Part shown: in pieces, positions 14,426 through 21,948 of the stretch
Layout: each line of letters begins with the position of its first letter
Position numbering within the stretch: the stretch's first letter is position 1
NCBI GenBank assembly: GCA_910585295.1
Contig: CAJUDE010000022.1
Span: 1-32,452 of the forward strand
DNA: 32,452 nucleotides
Source: an uncultured Lachnospiraceae bacterium
GTDB taxonomy: Bacteria > Bacillota > Clostridia > Lachnospirales > Lachnospiraceae
Direction: 5' to 3'
The notes under the pieces: generated by a model
Database searches by the model: none
What the model was told of the DNA's origin: nothing
What the model saw: only the letters and a program-made list of their open reading frames with translations
Made by a program: the position numbers and the translations under genes

Positions 14426-15526
14426 ATGGATTATAGGATTGGAGTCATTTCCGGTGATGGGATTGGTCCGGAAATCGTAAAGGAAGCTAAGAAAGTATTA
14501 GATAAAGTAGGTAACGTATATGGCCATGCCTTTTCATATGATGAAATATTGATGGGCGGTGTGTCCATTGACGCCACAGGCGTTCCATTGACAGAGGAAG
14601 CCATTGGGCAGGCAAAGGCTTCCGATGCAGTGCTGATGGGGTCAATTGGAGGGAACACCAGCACCTCCCCATGGTATCAGCTCCCTCCTAATTTAAGGCC
14701 GGAGGCAGGGCTTTTAAAGCTCCGCAAGTCATTGAATTTGTTTGCGAATTTAAGGCCTGCATATTTGTACGAAGAATTGAAGGGAGCCTGCCCGCTTCGG
14801 GACGACATTATTGGTGAAGGCTTTGACATGGTGATTATGCGGGAACTGACTGGCGGCCTTTATTTTGGGAAAAGGGTGACTGAAGAACGGGATGGCGTCC
14901 TGACGGCAGAAGATACCCTTACTTATAATGTGCATGAAATAGAGCGGATTGCCAAACGCGGGTTTGACATTGCCATGAAGCGCAGGAAGAAAGTGACCAG
15001 CGTGGATAAAGCAAACGTGCTGGATTCTTCCAGGCTGTGGCGGAAGGTAGTGGAACAGGTGGCAGAAGGGTACCCGGAAGTGGAACTGGAGCATATGCTG
15101 GTGGATAATTGCGCCATGCAGTTGGTAAAAGACCCCAGGCAGTTTGATGTTATTTTGACAGAGAACATGTTTGGTGATATATTATCAGACGAGGCAAGCA
15201 TGGTTACAGGGTCAATTGGGATGCTGTCTTCTGCCAGCTTAAACGACACGAAATTCGGCCTGTATGAGCCAAGCGGCGGCTCCGCGCCAGACATTGCCGG
15301 GAAAGGGATTGCCAACCCGATTGCGACAATTTTAAGCGCTGCAATGCTTTTGCGTTATTCCTTTGATTTGGATAAGGAAGCAGATGCAGTGGAGGCCGCA
15401 GTGAAACAGGTGCTGAAAGAAGGCTACCGCACGGTTGACATTATGCCTCAGGAAGAAGAGAAAAAATCCTCTGTGAAACAGGTCGGGACTGTGGAAATGG
15501 GAGACCTGATTGCAGGGAAGGTTTGA
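14426..15526 (+). CDS. leuB: 3-Isopropylmalate dehydrogenase
   Basis: A 366-residue NAD-dependent dehydrogenase of leucine synthesis that oxidises and decarboxylates 3-isopropylmalate. The family-defining MRELTGGLYFG lies at 138-148, with Arg100, Arg110 and Arg139 positioned for the substrate. SVDKANVLDSSRLWR has the catalytic Lys, and DNCAMQLV plus DILSDEASMVTGSIGML carries the metal-binding Asp residues. AAGGAG lies 9 bases before ATG 14426. It leads an operon with ilvB 19 bases downstream; leuA, leuC and leuD are not in the window. Confidence 0.96.
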   Translation: MDYRIGVISGDGIGPEIVKEAKKVLDKVGNVYGHAFSYDEILMGGVSIDATGVPLTEEAIGQAKASDAVLMGSIGGNTSTSPWYQLPPNLRPEAGLLKLRKSLNLFANLRPAYLYEELKGACPLRDDIIGEGFDMVIMRELTGGLYFGKRVTEERDGVLTAEDTLTYNVHEIERIAKRGFDIAMKRRKKVTSVDKANVLDSSRLWRKVVEQVAEGYPEVELEHMLVDNCAMQLVKDPRQFDVILTENMFGDILSDEASMVTGSIGMLSSASLNDTKFGLYEPSGGSAPDIAGKGIANPIATILSAAMLLRYSFDLDKEADAVEAAVKQVLKEGYRTVDIMPQEEEKKSSVKQVGTVEMGDLIAGKV

Positions 15527-15545
15527 GATAACAGGAGGAAATACG

Positions 15546-17228
15546 ATGCAGATGACAGGAGCGCAGATTGTCATTGAATGTTTGAAAGAGCAAGGTGTTG
15601 ACACTGTCTTTGGTTATCCGGGAGGGGCTATTTTAAATGTGTATGACGAGCTGTACCGGCATAGGCATGAGATTACACATATCCTTACCTCACACGAACA
15701 GGGGGCCAGCCATGCGGCGGACGGGTATGCCCGTTCCACCGGGAAGACGGGCGTATGCCTAGCAACCTCAGGCCCGGGCGCGACAAATTTAGTGACAGGG
15801 ATTGCCACAGCTTACATGGATTCTGTCCCTATGGTAGCGATTACCTGCAATGTGGGTGTGTCGCTGCTTGGTAAAGACAGTTTTCAGGAAATTGACATAG
15901 CCGGAATCACAACACCTATTACTAAGCATAATTTTATTGTGAAGGAAGTTGGGAAACTGGCGGAAACCATCCGGCGCGCATTTCGGATTGCGCAGAAAGG
16001 GAGGCCGGGCCCGGTCCTTGTTGACATCCCAAAGGATGTGACAGCAAATAAAACAGAGTTTTACCCGGTTTCCATTGAGCCGGAGGAACGCTGTTATGAT
16101 GCGATTACAGAGGAAGCGCTGAACCAGGCGGTGGACATGATACAATCTGCCCAAAAGCCGTACCTGTTTGTAGGCGGCGGGGCGGTCATCTCAGAAGCCA
16201 GCCAGGAACTTTTAGAATTTGTGGAAAAAGTGCAGGCGCCAGTCACGGATTCCCTGATGGGGAAAGGGGCTTTTGATGGGAACCACAAGTTATATACTGG
16301 GATGCTTGGGATGCATGGGACGAAAACATCCAATTATGGGGTCAGCGAGTGCGACCTGCTAATTGCGGTGGGCGTTAGGTTCAGCGACCGCGTGACTGGC
16401 AATGCCAAAAAATTTGCCCAACATGCAAAAATACTCCAATTTGATGTGGACCCAGCAGAAATCAATAAAAATATTGTGACAGACGCGCATATTATTGGGG
16501 ATATCAAAGAAATTTTGTCGCGATTGAACCAACGGCTGGCTCGGCAGGACCATACGGCTTGGATTGAGAAAATTTTGGCGTATAAAGAGAAATATCCTTT
16601 GAAATATGAAGATACTGGGCTGAGCGGCCCTTATCTTGTGGAGGAAATCTACCGCCAGACAAACGGGGATGCCACGATAGTGACTGAAGTGGGGCAGCAC
16701 CAGATGTGGGCAGCCCAGTTCTATCAATATAAACGGCCGCGTACACTGATTACGTCAGGCGGCTTGGGGACTATGGGATATGGCTTGGGCGCAGCCATCG
16801 GGGCGCAGGTGGCAAACCCGGATAAGCAGGTTATCAATATTGCAGGGGACGGGTGTTTCCGCATGAACATGAATGAAATTGCTACGGCAGTGCGCCAAAA
16901 ACTCCCATTGGTACAAATAGTGGTCAATAACCATGTGCTTGGGATGGTGCGCCAGTGGCAGACATTATTTTATGAACAGCATTATTCCGCTACTGTCTTA
17001 AATGACAGCGTGGATTTTGTAAAGCTGGCAGAAGCCTTGGGGGCAACCGGCTACCGTGCCGCCACCAAGGAAGAATTCAGCCAGGCGCTACAGAAAGCGC
17101 TTGCCAGCGATATGCCGGTAGTGATTGACTGTATGGTTGGCAGCGATGACAAGGTATGGCCCATGGTGGCGCCTGGGGCTGCCATCAGTGAAGCGTTTGA
17201 TGGGGATGATATCAAAGGGCAAGCATGA
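15546..17228 (+). CDS. ilvB: Acetolactate synthase, catalytic (large) subunit
   Basis: A 560-residue ThDP- and FAD-dependent enzyme making acetolactate or acetohydroxybutyrate for valine, leucine and isoleucine. The N-terminal ThDP domain has TVFGYPGGAIL and the catalytic Glu51 in SHEQGASHAADGY. The central FAD-binding domain is present, and the ThDP/Mg motif GDGCFRMNMNEI lies near residue 434. QEIDIAGITTPITKHNFIV marks the anabolic type. ATG 15546 with AGGAGG at about 15534-15539 is chosen over the longer frame. No ilvN-type regulatory subunit follows; serC comes next after 25 bases. Confidence 0.95.
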   Translation: MQMTGAQIVIECLKEQGVDTVFGYPGGAILNVYDELYRHRHEITHILTSHEQGASHAADGYARSTGKTGVCLATSGPGATNLVTGIATAYMDSVPMVAITCNVGVSLLGKDSFQEIDIAGITTPITKHNFIVKEVGKLAETIRRAFRIAQKGRPGPVLVDIPKDVTANKTEFYPVSIEPEERCYDAITEEALNQAVDMIQSAQKPYLFVGGGAVISEASQELLEFVEKVQAPVTDSLMGKGAFDGNHKLYTGMLGMHGTKTSNYGVSECDLLIAVGVRFSDRVTGNAKKFAQHAKILQFDVDPAEINKNIVTDAHIIGDIKEILSRLNQRLARQDHTAWIEKILAYKEKYPLKYEDTGLSGPYLVEEIYRQTNGDATIVTEVGQHQMWAAQFYQYKRPRTLITSGGLGTMGYGLGAAIGAQVANPDKQVINIAGDGCFRMNMNEIATAVRQKLPLVQIVVNNHVLGMVRQWQTLFYEQHYSATVLNDSVDFVKLAEALGATGYRAATKEEFSQALQKALASDMPVVIDCMVGSDDKVWPMVAPGAAISEAFDGDDIKGQA

Positions 17229-17253
17229 AACAAAGCAGTAAGAGGAGGAAGAA

Positions 17254-18333
17254 ATGAGCAGAGTTTATAATTTTTCCGCAGGGCCAGCAGTCCTTCCGGA
17301 GGAAGTTTTAAAAGAAGCAGCAGAGGAAATGCTGGATTATCAGGGAAGCGGCATGTCCGTAATGGAAATGAGCCACCGCTCTAAAGTATATGACAACATT
17401 ATTAAAACGGCGGAGGCAGATTTAAGGGAGCTTATGGATATCCCGGATAATTATAAGGTGCTGTTTTTGCAGGGCGGGGCGTCCCAGCAATTTGCCATGG
17501 TCCCAATGAACCTGATGAAAAATAAAAAAGCCGCGTATATTGTCACTGGCCAGTGGGCAAAAAAAGCATTCCAGGAGGCGCAGGCTTATGGGGAGGCAGT
17601 GAAAGTGGCTTCCTCAGAGGATAAGACTTTTTCCTATATCCCAGATTGTTCCGACCTGGATATCCCGGAAGATGCAGATTATGTGTATATTTGTGAGAAC
17701 AATACCATCTATGGTACAAAATATAAAACCTTGCCAAATACAAAAGGGCATACCCTAGTGGCGGATGTTTCTTCCTGCTTTTTGTCTGAACCAGTAGATG
17801 TTTCCAAATATGGGATAATCTATGGCGGCGTGCAGAAAAATATCGGCCCTGCCGGGGTGGTGATTGCCATTATCCGGGAGGACCTGATTACAGAAGACAC
17901 CCTGCCAGGGACGCCTACCATGTTAAAATACAAAACCCACGCAGACGCGGAGTCACTGTATAACACGCCCCCTGCCTATGGGATTTATATTTGCGGGAAA
18001 GTATTCCAGTGGCTCAAAAAGATGGGCGGGCTGAACGCCATGAAAGAACGCAACGAGGAAAAGGCAAAAATCCTTTACGATTTCCTGGACGGGAGCAGCA
18101 TGTTTCAAGGGACTGTGCGCAAAGAAGACCGTTCCTTGATGAACGTGCCTTTTGTGACAGGGGATAAGGAACTGGATGCAAAATTTGTAAAAGAAGCAGA
18201 AGCAGCAGGGTTTGTAAACTTAAAAGGCCACCGGACAGTTGGCGGGATGCGCGCCAGCATATACAACGCCATGCCAAAAGAAGGCGTGGAAAAATTGGTG
18301 GCGTTTATGAAAAAATTTGAAGAGGAGAATTAA
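17254..18333 (+). CDS. serC: Phosphoserine aminotransferase
   Basis: A 359-residue PLP-dependent class V aminotransferase converting 3-phosphohydroxypyruvate and glutamate to phosphoserine. It begins RVYNFSAGPAVLPEEVL. The PLP-binding lysine is Lys195 in YGGVQKNIGPAG, and the C-terminal GGMRASIYNA segment binds phosphate. AGGAGG precedes ATG 17254. It is followed after one base by serA, so the two steps of serine synthesis are translated together. No serB is visible here. Confidence 0.97.
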   Translation: MSRVYNFSAGPAVLPEEVLKEAAEEMLDYQGSGMSVMEMSHRSKVYDNIIKTAEADLRELMDIPDNYKVLFLQGGASQQFAMVPMNLMKNKKAAYIVTGQWAKKAFQEAQAYGEAVKVASSEDKTFSYIPDCSDLDIPEDADYVYICENNTIYGTKYKTLPNTKGHTLVADVSSCFLSEPVDVSKYGIIYGGVQKNIGPAGVVIAIIREDLITEDTLPGTPTMLKYKTHADAESLYNTPPAYGIYICGKVFQWLKKMGGLNAMKERNEEKAKILYDFLDGSSMFQGTVRKEDRSLMNVPFVTGDKELDAKFVKEAEAAGFVNLKGHRTVGGMRASIYNAMPKEGVEKLVAFMKKFEEEN

Positions 18334-18334
18334 G

Positions 18335-19498
18335 ATGTTCCAATATCATTGCTTAAATCCCATTGCCAATGTGGGCCTGGATTTATTCAGCCAGGATTAT
18401 CAAAAGACAGATGACATAAAAGAAGCGCAGGCGGTTCTAGTTAGAAGCGCCGCCATGCATGAAATGGAGCTGCCAGAAGGGCTTTGTGCCGTTGCGCGGG
18501 CCGGGGCTGGCGTGAATAATATCCCATTAGAAAAATGCGCAGAACAGGGGATCGTTGTGTTCAACACCCCAGGGGCCAATGCCAATGGCGTGAAAGAGCT
18601 GGTGTTTGCAGGAATGCTTTTGGCTTCCCGGGACATCACCGGCGGAATTAACTGGGTATTGGAAAATCAGGAAAATGAAAATATTGCAAAAGATGTGGAA
18701 AAAGCAAAAAAAGCATTTGCAGGATGTGAGATTTCTGGCAAGAAATTAGGCGTGATTGGCTTAGGCGCCATTGGGGTAAAGGTTGCCAATGCAGCCACCC
18801 ATCTTGGCATGGAGGTATATGGGTACGACCCATTTATTTCTGTAAACGCTGCATGGAGCTTGTCAAGGAATGTGAAGCACATCAGCAATGTAGAAGATAT
18901 TTACCGGGAATGCGATTATATTACCATCCATGTGCCTCTTTTAGAGGACACTAAGAAAATGCTGAATAAGGAAGCCTTCGCTTTGATGAAGGATGGGGTA
19001 GTAATCCTGAATTTTGCAAGGAGCTTGCTGGTGGATGAAGAAGATATCATCGTGGCAATTAAAGAAGGCAAAGTAAAAAAATATGTCTCCGACTTCCCTA
19101 CCAGCACAACAGCGGGCAAAGAAGGGTGCATCTTAATCCCGCACCTTGGCGCCTCAACGGAGGAGTCAGAAGACAACTGCGCCGTTATGGCAGTGGAACA
19201 GTTGAAGGAATTCCTAGAAAATGGGAATATCCGTAATTCTGTAAATTTCCCAAACTGCGATATGGGCGTTTGCTCAGGCGCTGGCCGTGTGGCAATCCTG
19301 CATAAAAATGTAAAAGGCATTATTGGGAAATATACGGCCGTTATGGCGGACAATAATATCAATATTTCCGATATGACGAATAAGAGCCGGGGCGATTTCG
19401 CATACTCTTTATTAGACATTGATTCCCCCGTGACAGACGCAGCCATTGAGCAGTTAAAGTCAATCACAAGCGTATTGAAGGTTAGAGTTGTAAAATAA
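18335..19498 (+). CDS. serA: D-3-phosphoglycerate dehydrogenase with ACT domain
   Basis: A 387-residue D-2-hydroxyacid dehydrogenase that starts serine synthesis from 3-phosphoglycerate. The NAD-binding motif GLGAIG lies at 142-147. A conserved Arg lies in NFARSLLVDE, and the catalytic His270 in IPHLGASTEESE. A C-terminal ACT domain (about 320-387, from GRVAILHKNVKGIIG) probably gives serine feedback control. ATG 18335 is one base after the serC stop, with GAGGAG inside serC. A strong terminator follows. Confidence 0.95.
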   Translation: MFQYHCLNPIANVGLDLFSQDYQKTDDIKEAQAVLVRSAAMHEMELPEGLCAVARAGAGVNNIPLEKCAEQGIVVFNTPGANANGVKELVFAGMLLASRDITGGINWVLENQENENIAKDVEKAKKAFAGCEISGKKLGVIGLGAIGVKVANAATHLGMEVYGYDPFISVNAAWSLSRNVKHISNVEDIYRECDYITIHVPLLEDTKKMLNKEAFALMKDGVVILNFARSLLVDEEDIIVAIKEGKVKKYVSDFPTSTTAGKEGCILIPHLGASTEESEDNCAVMAVEQLKEFLENGNIRNSVNFPNCDMGVCSGAGRVAILHKNVKGIIGKYTAVMADNNINISDMTNKSRGDFAYSLLDIDSPVTDAAIEQLKSITSVLKVRVVK

Positions 19499-19501
19499 CA
19501 G

Positions 19502-19540
19502 AACAGGCAGGCTTTAAGGTAAGGAAGCCTGCCTGTTTTT
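19502..19540 (+). terminator. Strong terminator between convergent serA and the HD gene
   Basis: A perfect 13-pair stem (19502-19514 with 19525-19537), a 10-base loop and a T run to 19540. It lies between two converging genes and may stop transcription from both sides. Confidence 0.92.
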
Positions 19541-19547
19541 ACAGTGG

Positions 19548-20819
19548 TCACCATTTGTATTTTGTATTGTAATGGATGAGTATGGTATTTAGGTAATGGT
19601 ATTCATCCATCACATGGTGGTATGTACGGGAAGCAGAAGCGCAGGAAGCCTGCGTCTGTTCTAAGATTGGCTGGAAATAGTTCTCCAACGTCTCCAATAT
19701 AGTATTGTCCATTTTGCAGCTTAGGTATTTCCCTTTTAAAAAGCGGACCATCTTTGGATGGTGGGAAAGGTCTGGGTCATTGGACAGAATATTGCTGATA
19801 AAGTATGAGAGCGCAACAATTTCTGTTGCTGGAGTGGGGCGAAACGGCACAGGCTCCTGCTCTATCCAGCATTTTAAGATTTGGAAAGAGTCCTCTATCA
19901 CTTTGATGATTTGTGGGTCAACGGCGCCAGACAGAATTTTCCTGGTGACATCCAGCGTGGAATTTTGGTAAATTTCTTTCAGCGAGCATTCATACCCATC
20001 TGTGCTGCTTAAATTGGCGGGGATAGCGGCTGTCCCAATATTGTGGAGCATTGCCGCTAACTGTATTGTCTGGCAGGCAGTGGGGGGCAGATGCAGGGTA
20101 TTGGCAAAGTTTTCGCTCAAATGCACAGCATAGCTGGTATGGAGCGCGGTGCATTCATTCCGGAAATCCATAGAAAAGACGAACATAATCAGGTATTTAT
20201 GTATCTGTTCTTCTGTAAGGGCTATGGATTCCCTGGTATACTTGGAGAACTCTTCCTGGTACGTCCCATTGCGGATGCATTCCAAAACATTGTATTTCTT
20301 ATTTGCCGCATGGAACCATCGGATGCCGGCAGAGGAAAACATATTGTCGGCGTACTTGTCCAAAAAAGAGTCCAGCCCCTCTCCCCCTTGCAATATGCAG
20401 AAAATATCAATGCGGTCCGCTAAGTAAACCAGCCTTGCAATGTCCCTGTGGTAATTCCCAATGGGGACGGGGTAATATTGGGCATCGCAATGGTGGTGGT
20501 AAAGGACAATGTCAGCATATTCAGAGAGCGGTGAAAAATTTTGGAACAAAAGATAGCCGAAAACAGAATGTTCCATAGAATCCTCTCTATCAAAACTGAG
20601 CATGGCATCTATTTCATCTTCCTTATAGGCGCCGATATCATGAAGCAGGCCAAGCATAAAGATATCCTGTTTTTCCTGTTTAGTGTAATAATTTGTGCCT
20701 TCCAGCATTTTCATCAGAATATACGCAACACGTTCACCATGGTTCATAAGACGTGGGTTCAGATGACGGAATGAATGGCAGACAACATCAACGATGTCAA
20801 TAAGCTGTGAACTGTTCAT
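19548..20819 (-). CDS. Double HD-domain (HD-GYP-like) protein
   Basis: A 423-residue cytosolic protein with two HD-type domains. Domain 1 has His27 in NHGERVAYI, the HD pair His60-Asp61 in LLHDIGAYKEDE, and a YHHHCDAQYYP motif resembling the HHExxDGxGYP of HD-GYP c-di-GMP phosphodiesterases, then LVYLADRIDIF. Domain 2 (about 235-275) has ALHTSYAVHLSENFA and MLHNIGTAAIP, where the metal-binding Asp is replaced by Asn; it is probably inactive or regulatory. ATG 20819 has GGAGG 7 bases upstream; the GTG two codons earlier overlaps that site. Substrate is unknown: cyclic dinucleotide hydrolysis is a guess from motif resemblance. Confidence 0.75.
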   Translation of the reverse strand: MNSSQLIDIVDVVCHSFRHLNPRLMNHGERVAYILMKMLEGTNYYTKQEKQDIFMLGLLHDIGAYKEDEIDAMLSFDREDSMEHSVFGYLLFQNFSPLSEYADIVLYHHHCDAQYYPVPIGNYHRDIARLVYLADRIDIFCILQGGEGLDSFLDKYADNMFSSAGIRWFHAANKKYNVLECIRNGTYQEEFSKYTRESIALTEEQIHKYLIMFVFSMDFRNECTALHTSYAVHLSENFANTLHLPPTACQTIQLAAMLHNIGTAAIPANLSSTDGYECSLKEIYQNSTLDVTRKILSGAVDPQIIKVIEDSFQILKCWIEQEPVPFRPTPATEIVALSYFISNILSNDPDLSHHPKMVRFLKGKYLSCKMDNTILETLENYFQPILEQTQASCASASRTYHHVMDEYHYLNTILIHYNTKYKW

Positions 20820-20886
20820 ACACACACCTCCACTTCATGTTTTTCATTATTTTTTTAGAAAATATTGTTTGCCTTTGCTACGTAAA

Positions 20887-20927
20887 TATTATACTATAAT
20901 TATAGTGAATTTAAGGTCTGGTGTCAA
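20887..20927. promoter_or_regulatory. Overlapping divergent promoters with central palindrome
   Basis: On the minus strand TTGACA (20927-20922), a 17-base spacer and TATAAT (20904-20899) form a near-consensus promoter for the HD gene. On the plus strand TTGTTT (20865-20870) with TATTAT (20887-20892) is a candidate for mscS. The perfect 14-base palindrome ACTATAATTATAGT (20893-20906) covers the minus-strand -10 and adjoins the plus-strand one, a natural operator position. AT-rich sequence makes chance palindromes more likely. Confidence 0.6.
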
Positions 20928-20963
20928 CAACGCAATAAGGATGGAAGGCAGGGCAGGAGAGGC

Positions 20964-21917
20964 ATGTTTTTACCAAGCATGGGAAATGGCAGGGTACAAG
21001 GGGTTATGTTGGCGGACAGCATAGCAGATAACCTTGCGGAACTAGAAGAATTAGAGCAGGCGGTGAAGCCTAGCGCGCTGAAAGGCTACCTGGAGGATAT
21101 GCTCCCATATTTAGCAAGTTTTGCAATACGGGTGCTGATTGCCGCCATAATTTATTTTATTGGGAAAAAAATCATAAAATGGGTCCGCAAAGTGCTGGGC
21201 AGGGCGTTGGAGCGTTCCGGGGTGGATAAAGGGGTCCGGCAGTTTTTAGACTCTGCCACTAAAATTACGCTTTATTTTATCCTTGCCATAGCGGTTATCA
21301 ACCAGCTTGGGGTGGAGACCACTTCCGTGGTGGCGGTCCTTGGCTCTGCCGGCCTTACCTTGGGGCTTGCATTGCAGGGAAGCCTTTCAAATTTTGCAGG
21401 CGGGGTATTGATTTTGCTGTTTAAACCCTTTAAAGTGGGAGATTATATTATTGAGGACACCCATAAGAATGAAGGGACAGTGGCTGAAATTATGATTTTT
21501 TATACGAAGCTGTTGACGGCAGACAACAGGATTGTAGTAATCCCAAATGGCATACTTGCCAATTCCAGCCTGACAAATGTAACCCATCAAAAGAAGCGCA
21601 GGGTGGACGGCTATGTGGGGATTTCTTATGATGCAGATATCAGGCAGGCGAAAGAGGTCTTGACAGAATTGCTCCATGCCGAGACGGCAATGCTGAAGGA
21701 AGAAGGGATGTCCGTTTTTGTGGATGCCCTAGAGGACAGCAGCGTTCGGCTTGGCTGCCGTTTTTGGGTGGAGACGGGAGATTATTGGGACGCAAAATGG
21801 CGCCTGAATGAACAGATAAAAGAAGCGTTTGATGCAAACCAAATTGAAATTCCATATAACCAGCTTACGGTGTCTGTGAAAACTACGGAGCCGCAAGCTG
21901 ACAGCAGGAAAGAATAA
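20964..21917 (+). CDS. MscS-family mechanosensitive channel
   Basis: A 317-residue small-conductance mechanosensitive channel that opens under hypo-osmotic shock. Membrane segments include LASFAIRVLIAAIIYFIG and ITLYFILAIAVINQLGV. The pore helix GSAGLTLGLALQGSLSNFAGGV, shown here in overlapping outline only, is nearly canonical for MscS, followed by FKPFKVGDYI and VVIPNGILANSSLTN of the beta domain and a C-terminal alpha/beta domain. Length is close to E. coli MscS (286) plus an N-terminal extension. ATG 20964 follows AGGAGA; ATG 21006, after AAGGGG, is an equally plausible start and would remove 14 residues. Confidence 0.93.
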   Translation: MFLPSMGNGRVQGVMLADSIADNLAELEELEQAVKPSALKGYLEDMLPYLASFAIRVLIAAIIYFIGKKIIKWVRKVLGRALERSGVDKGVRQFLDSATKITLYFILAIAVINQLGVETTSVVAVLGSAGLTLGLALQGSLSNFAGGVLILLFKPFKVGDYIIEDTHKNEGTVAEIMIFYTKLLTADNRIVVIPNGILANSSLTNVTHQKKRRVDGYVGISYDADIRQAKEVLTELLHAETAMLKEEGMSVFVDALEDSSVRLGCRFWVETGDYWDAKWRLNEQIKEAFDANQIEIPYNQLTVSVKTTEPQADSRKE

Positions 21918-21948
21918 TTATGATAGCGAAAGAAAGGAATTATAGGAC

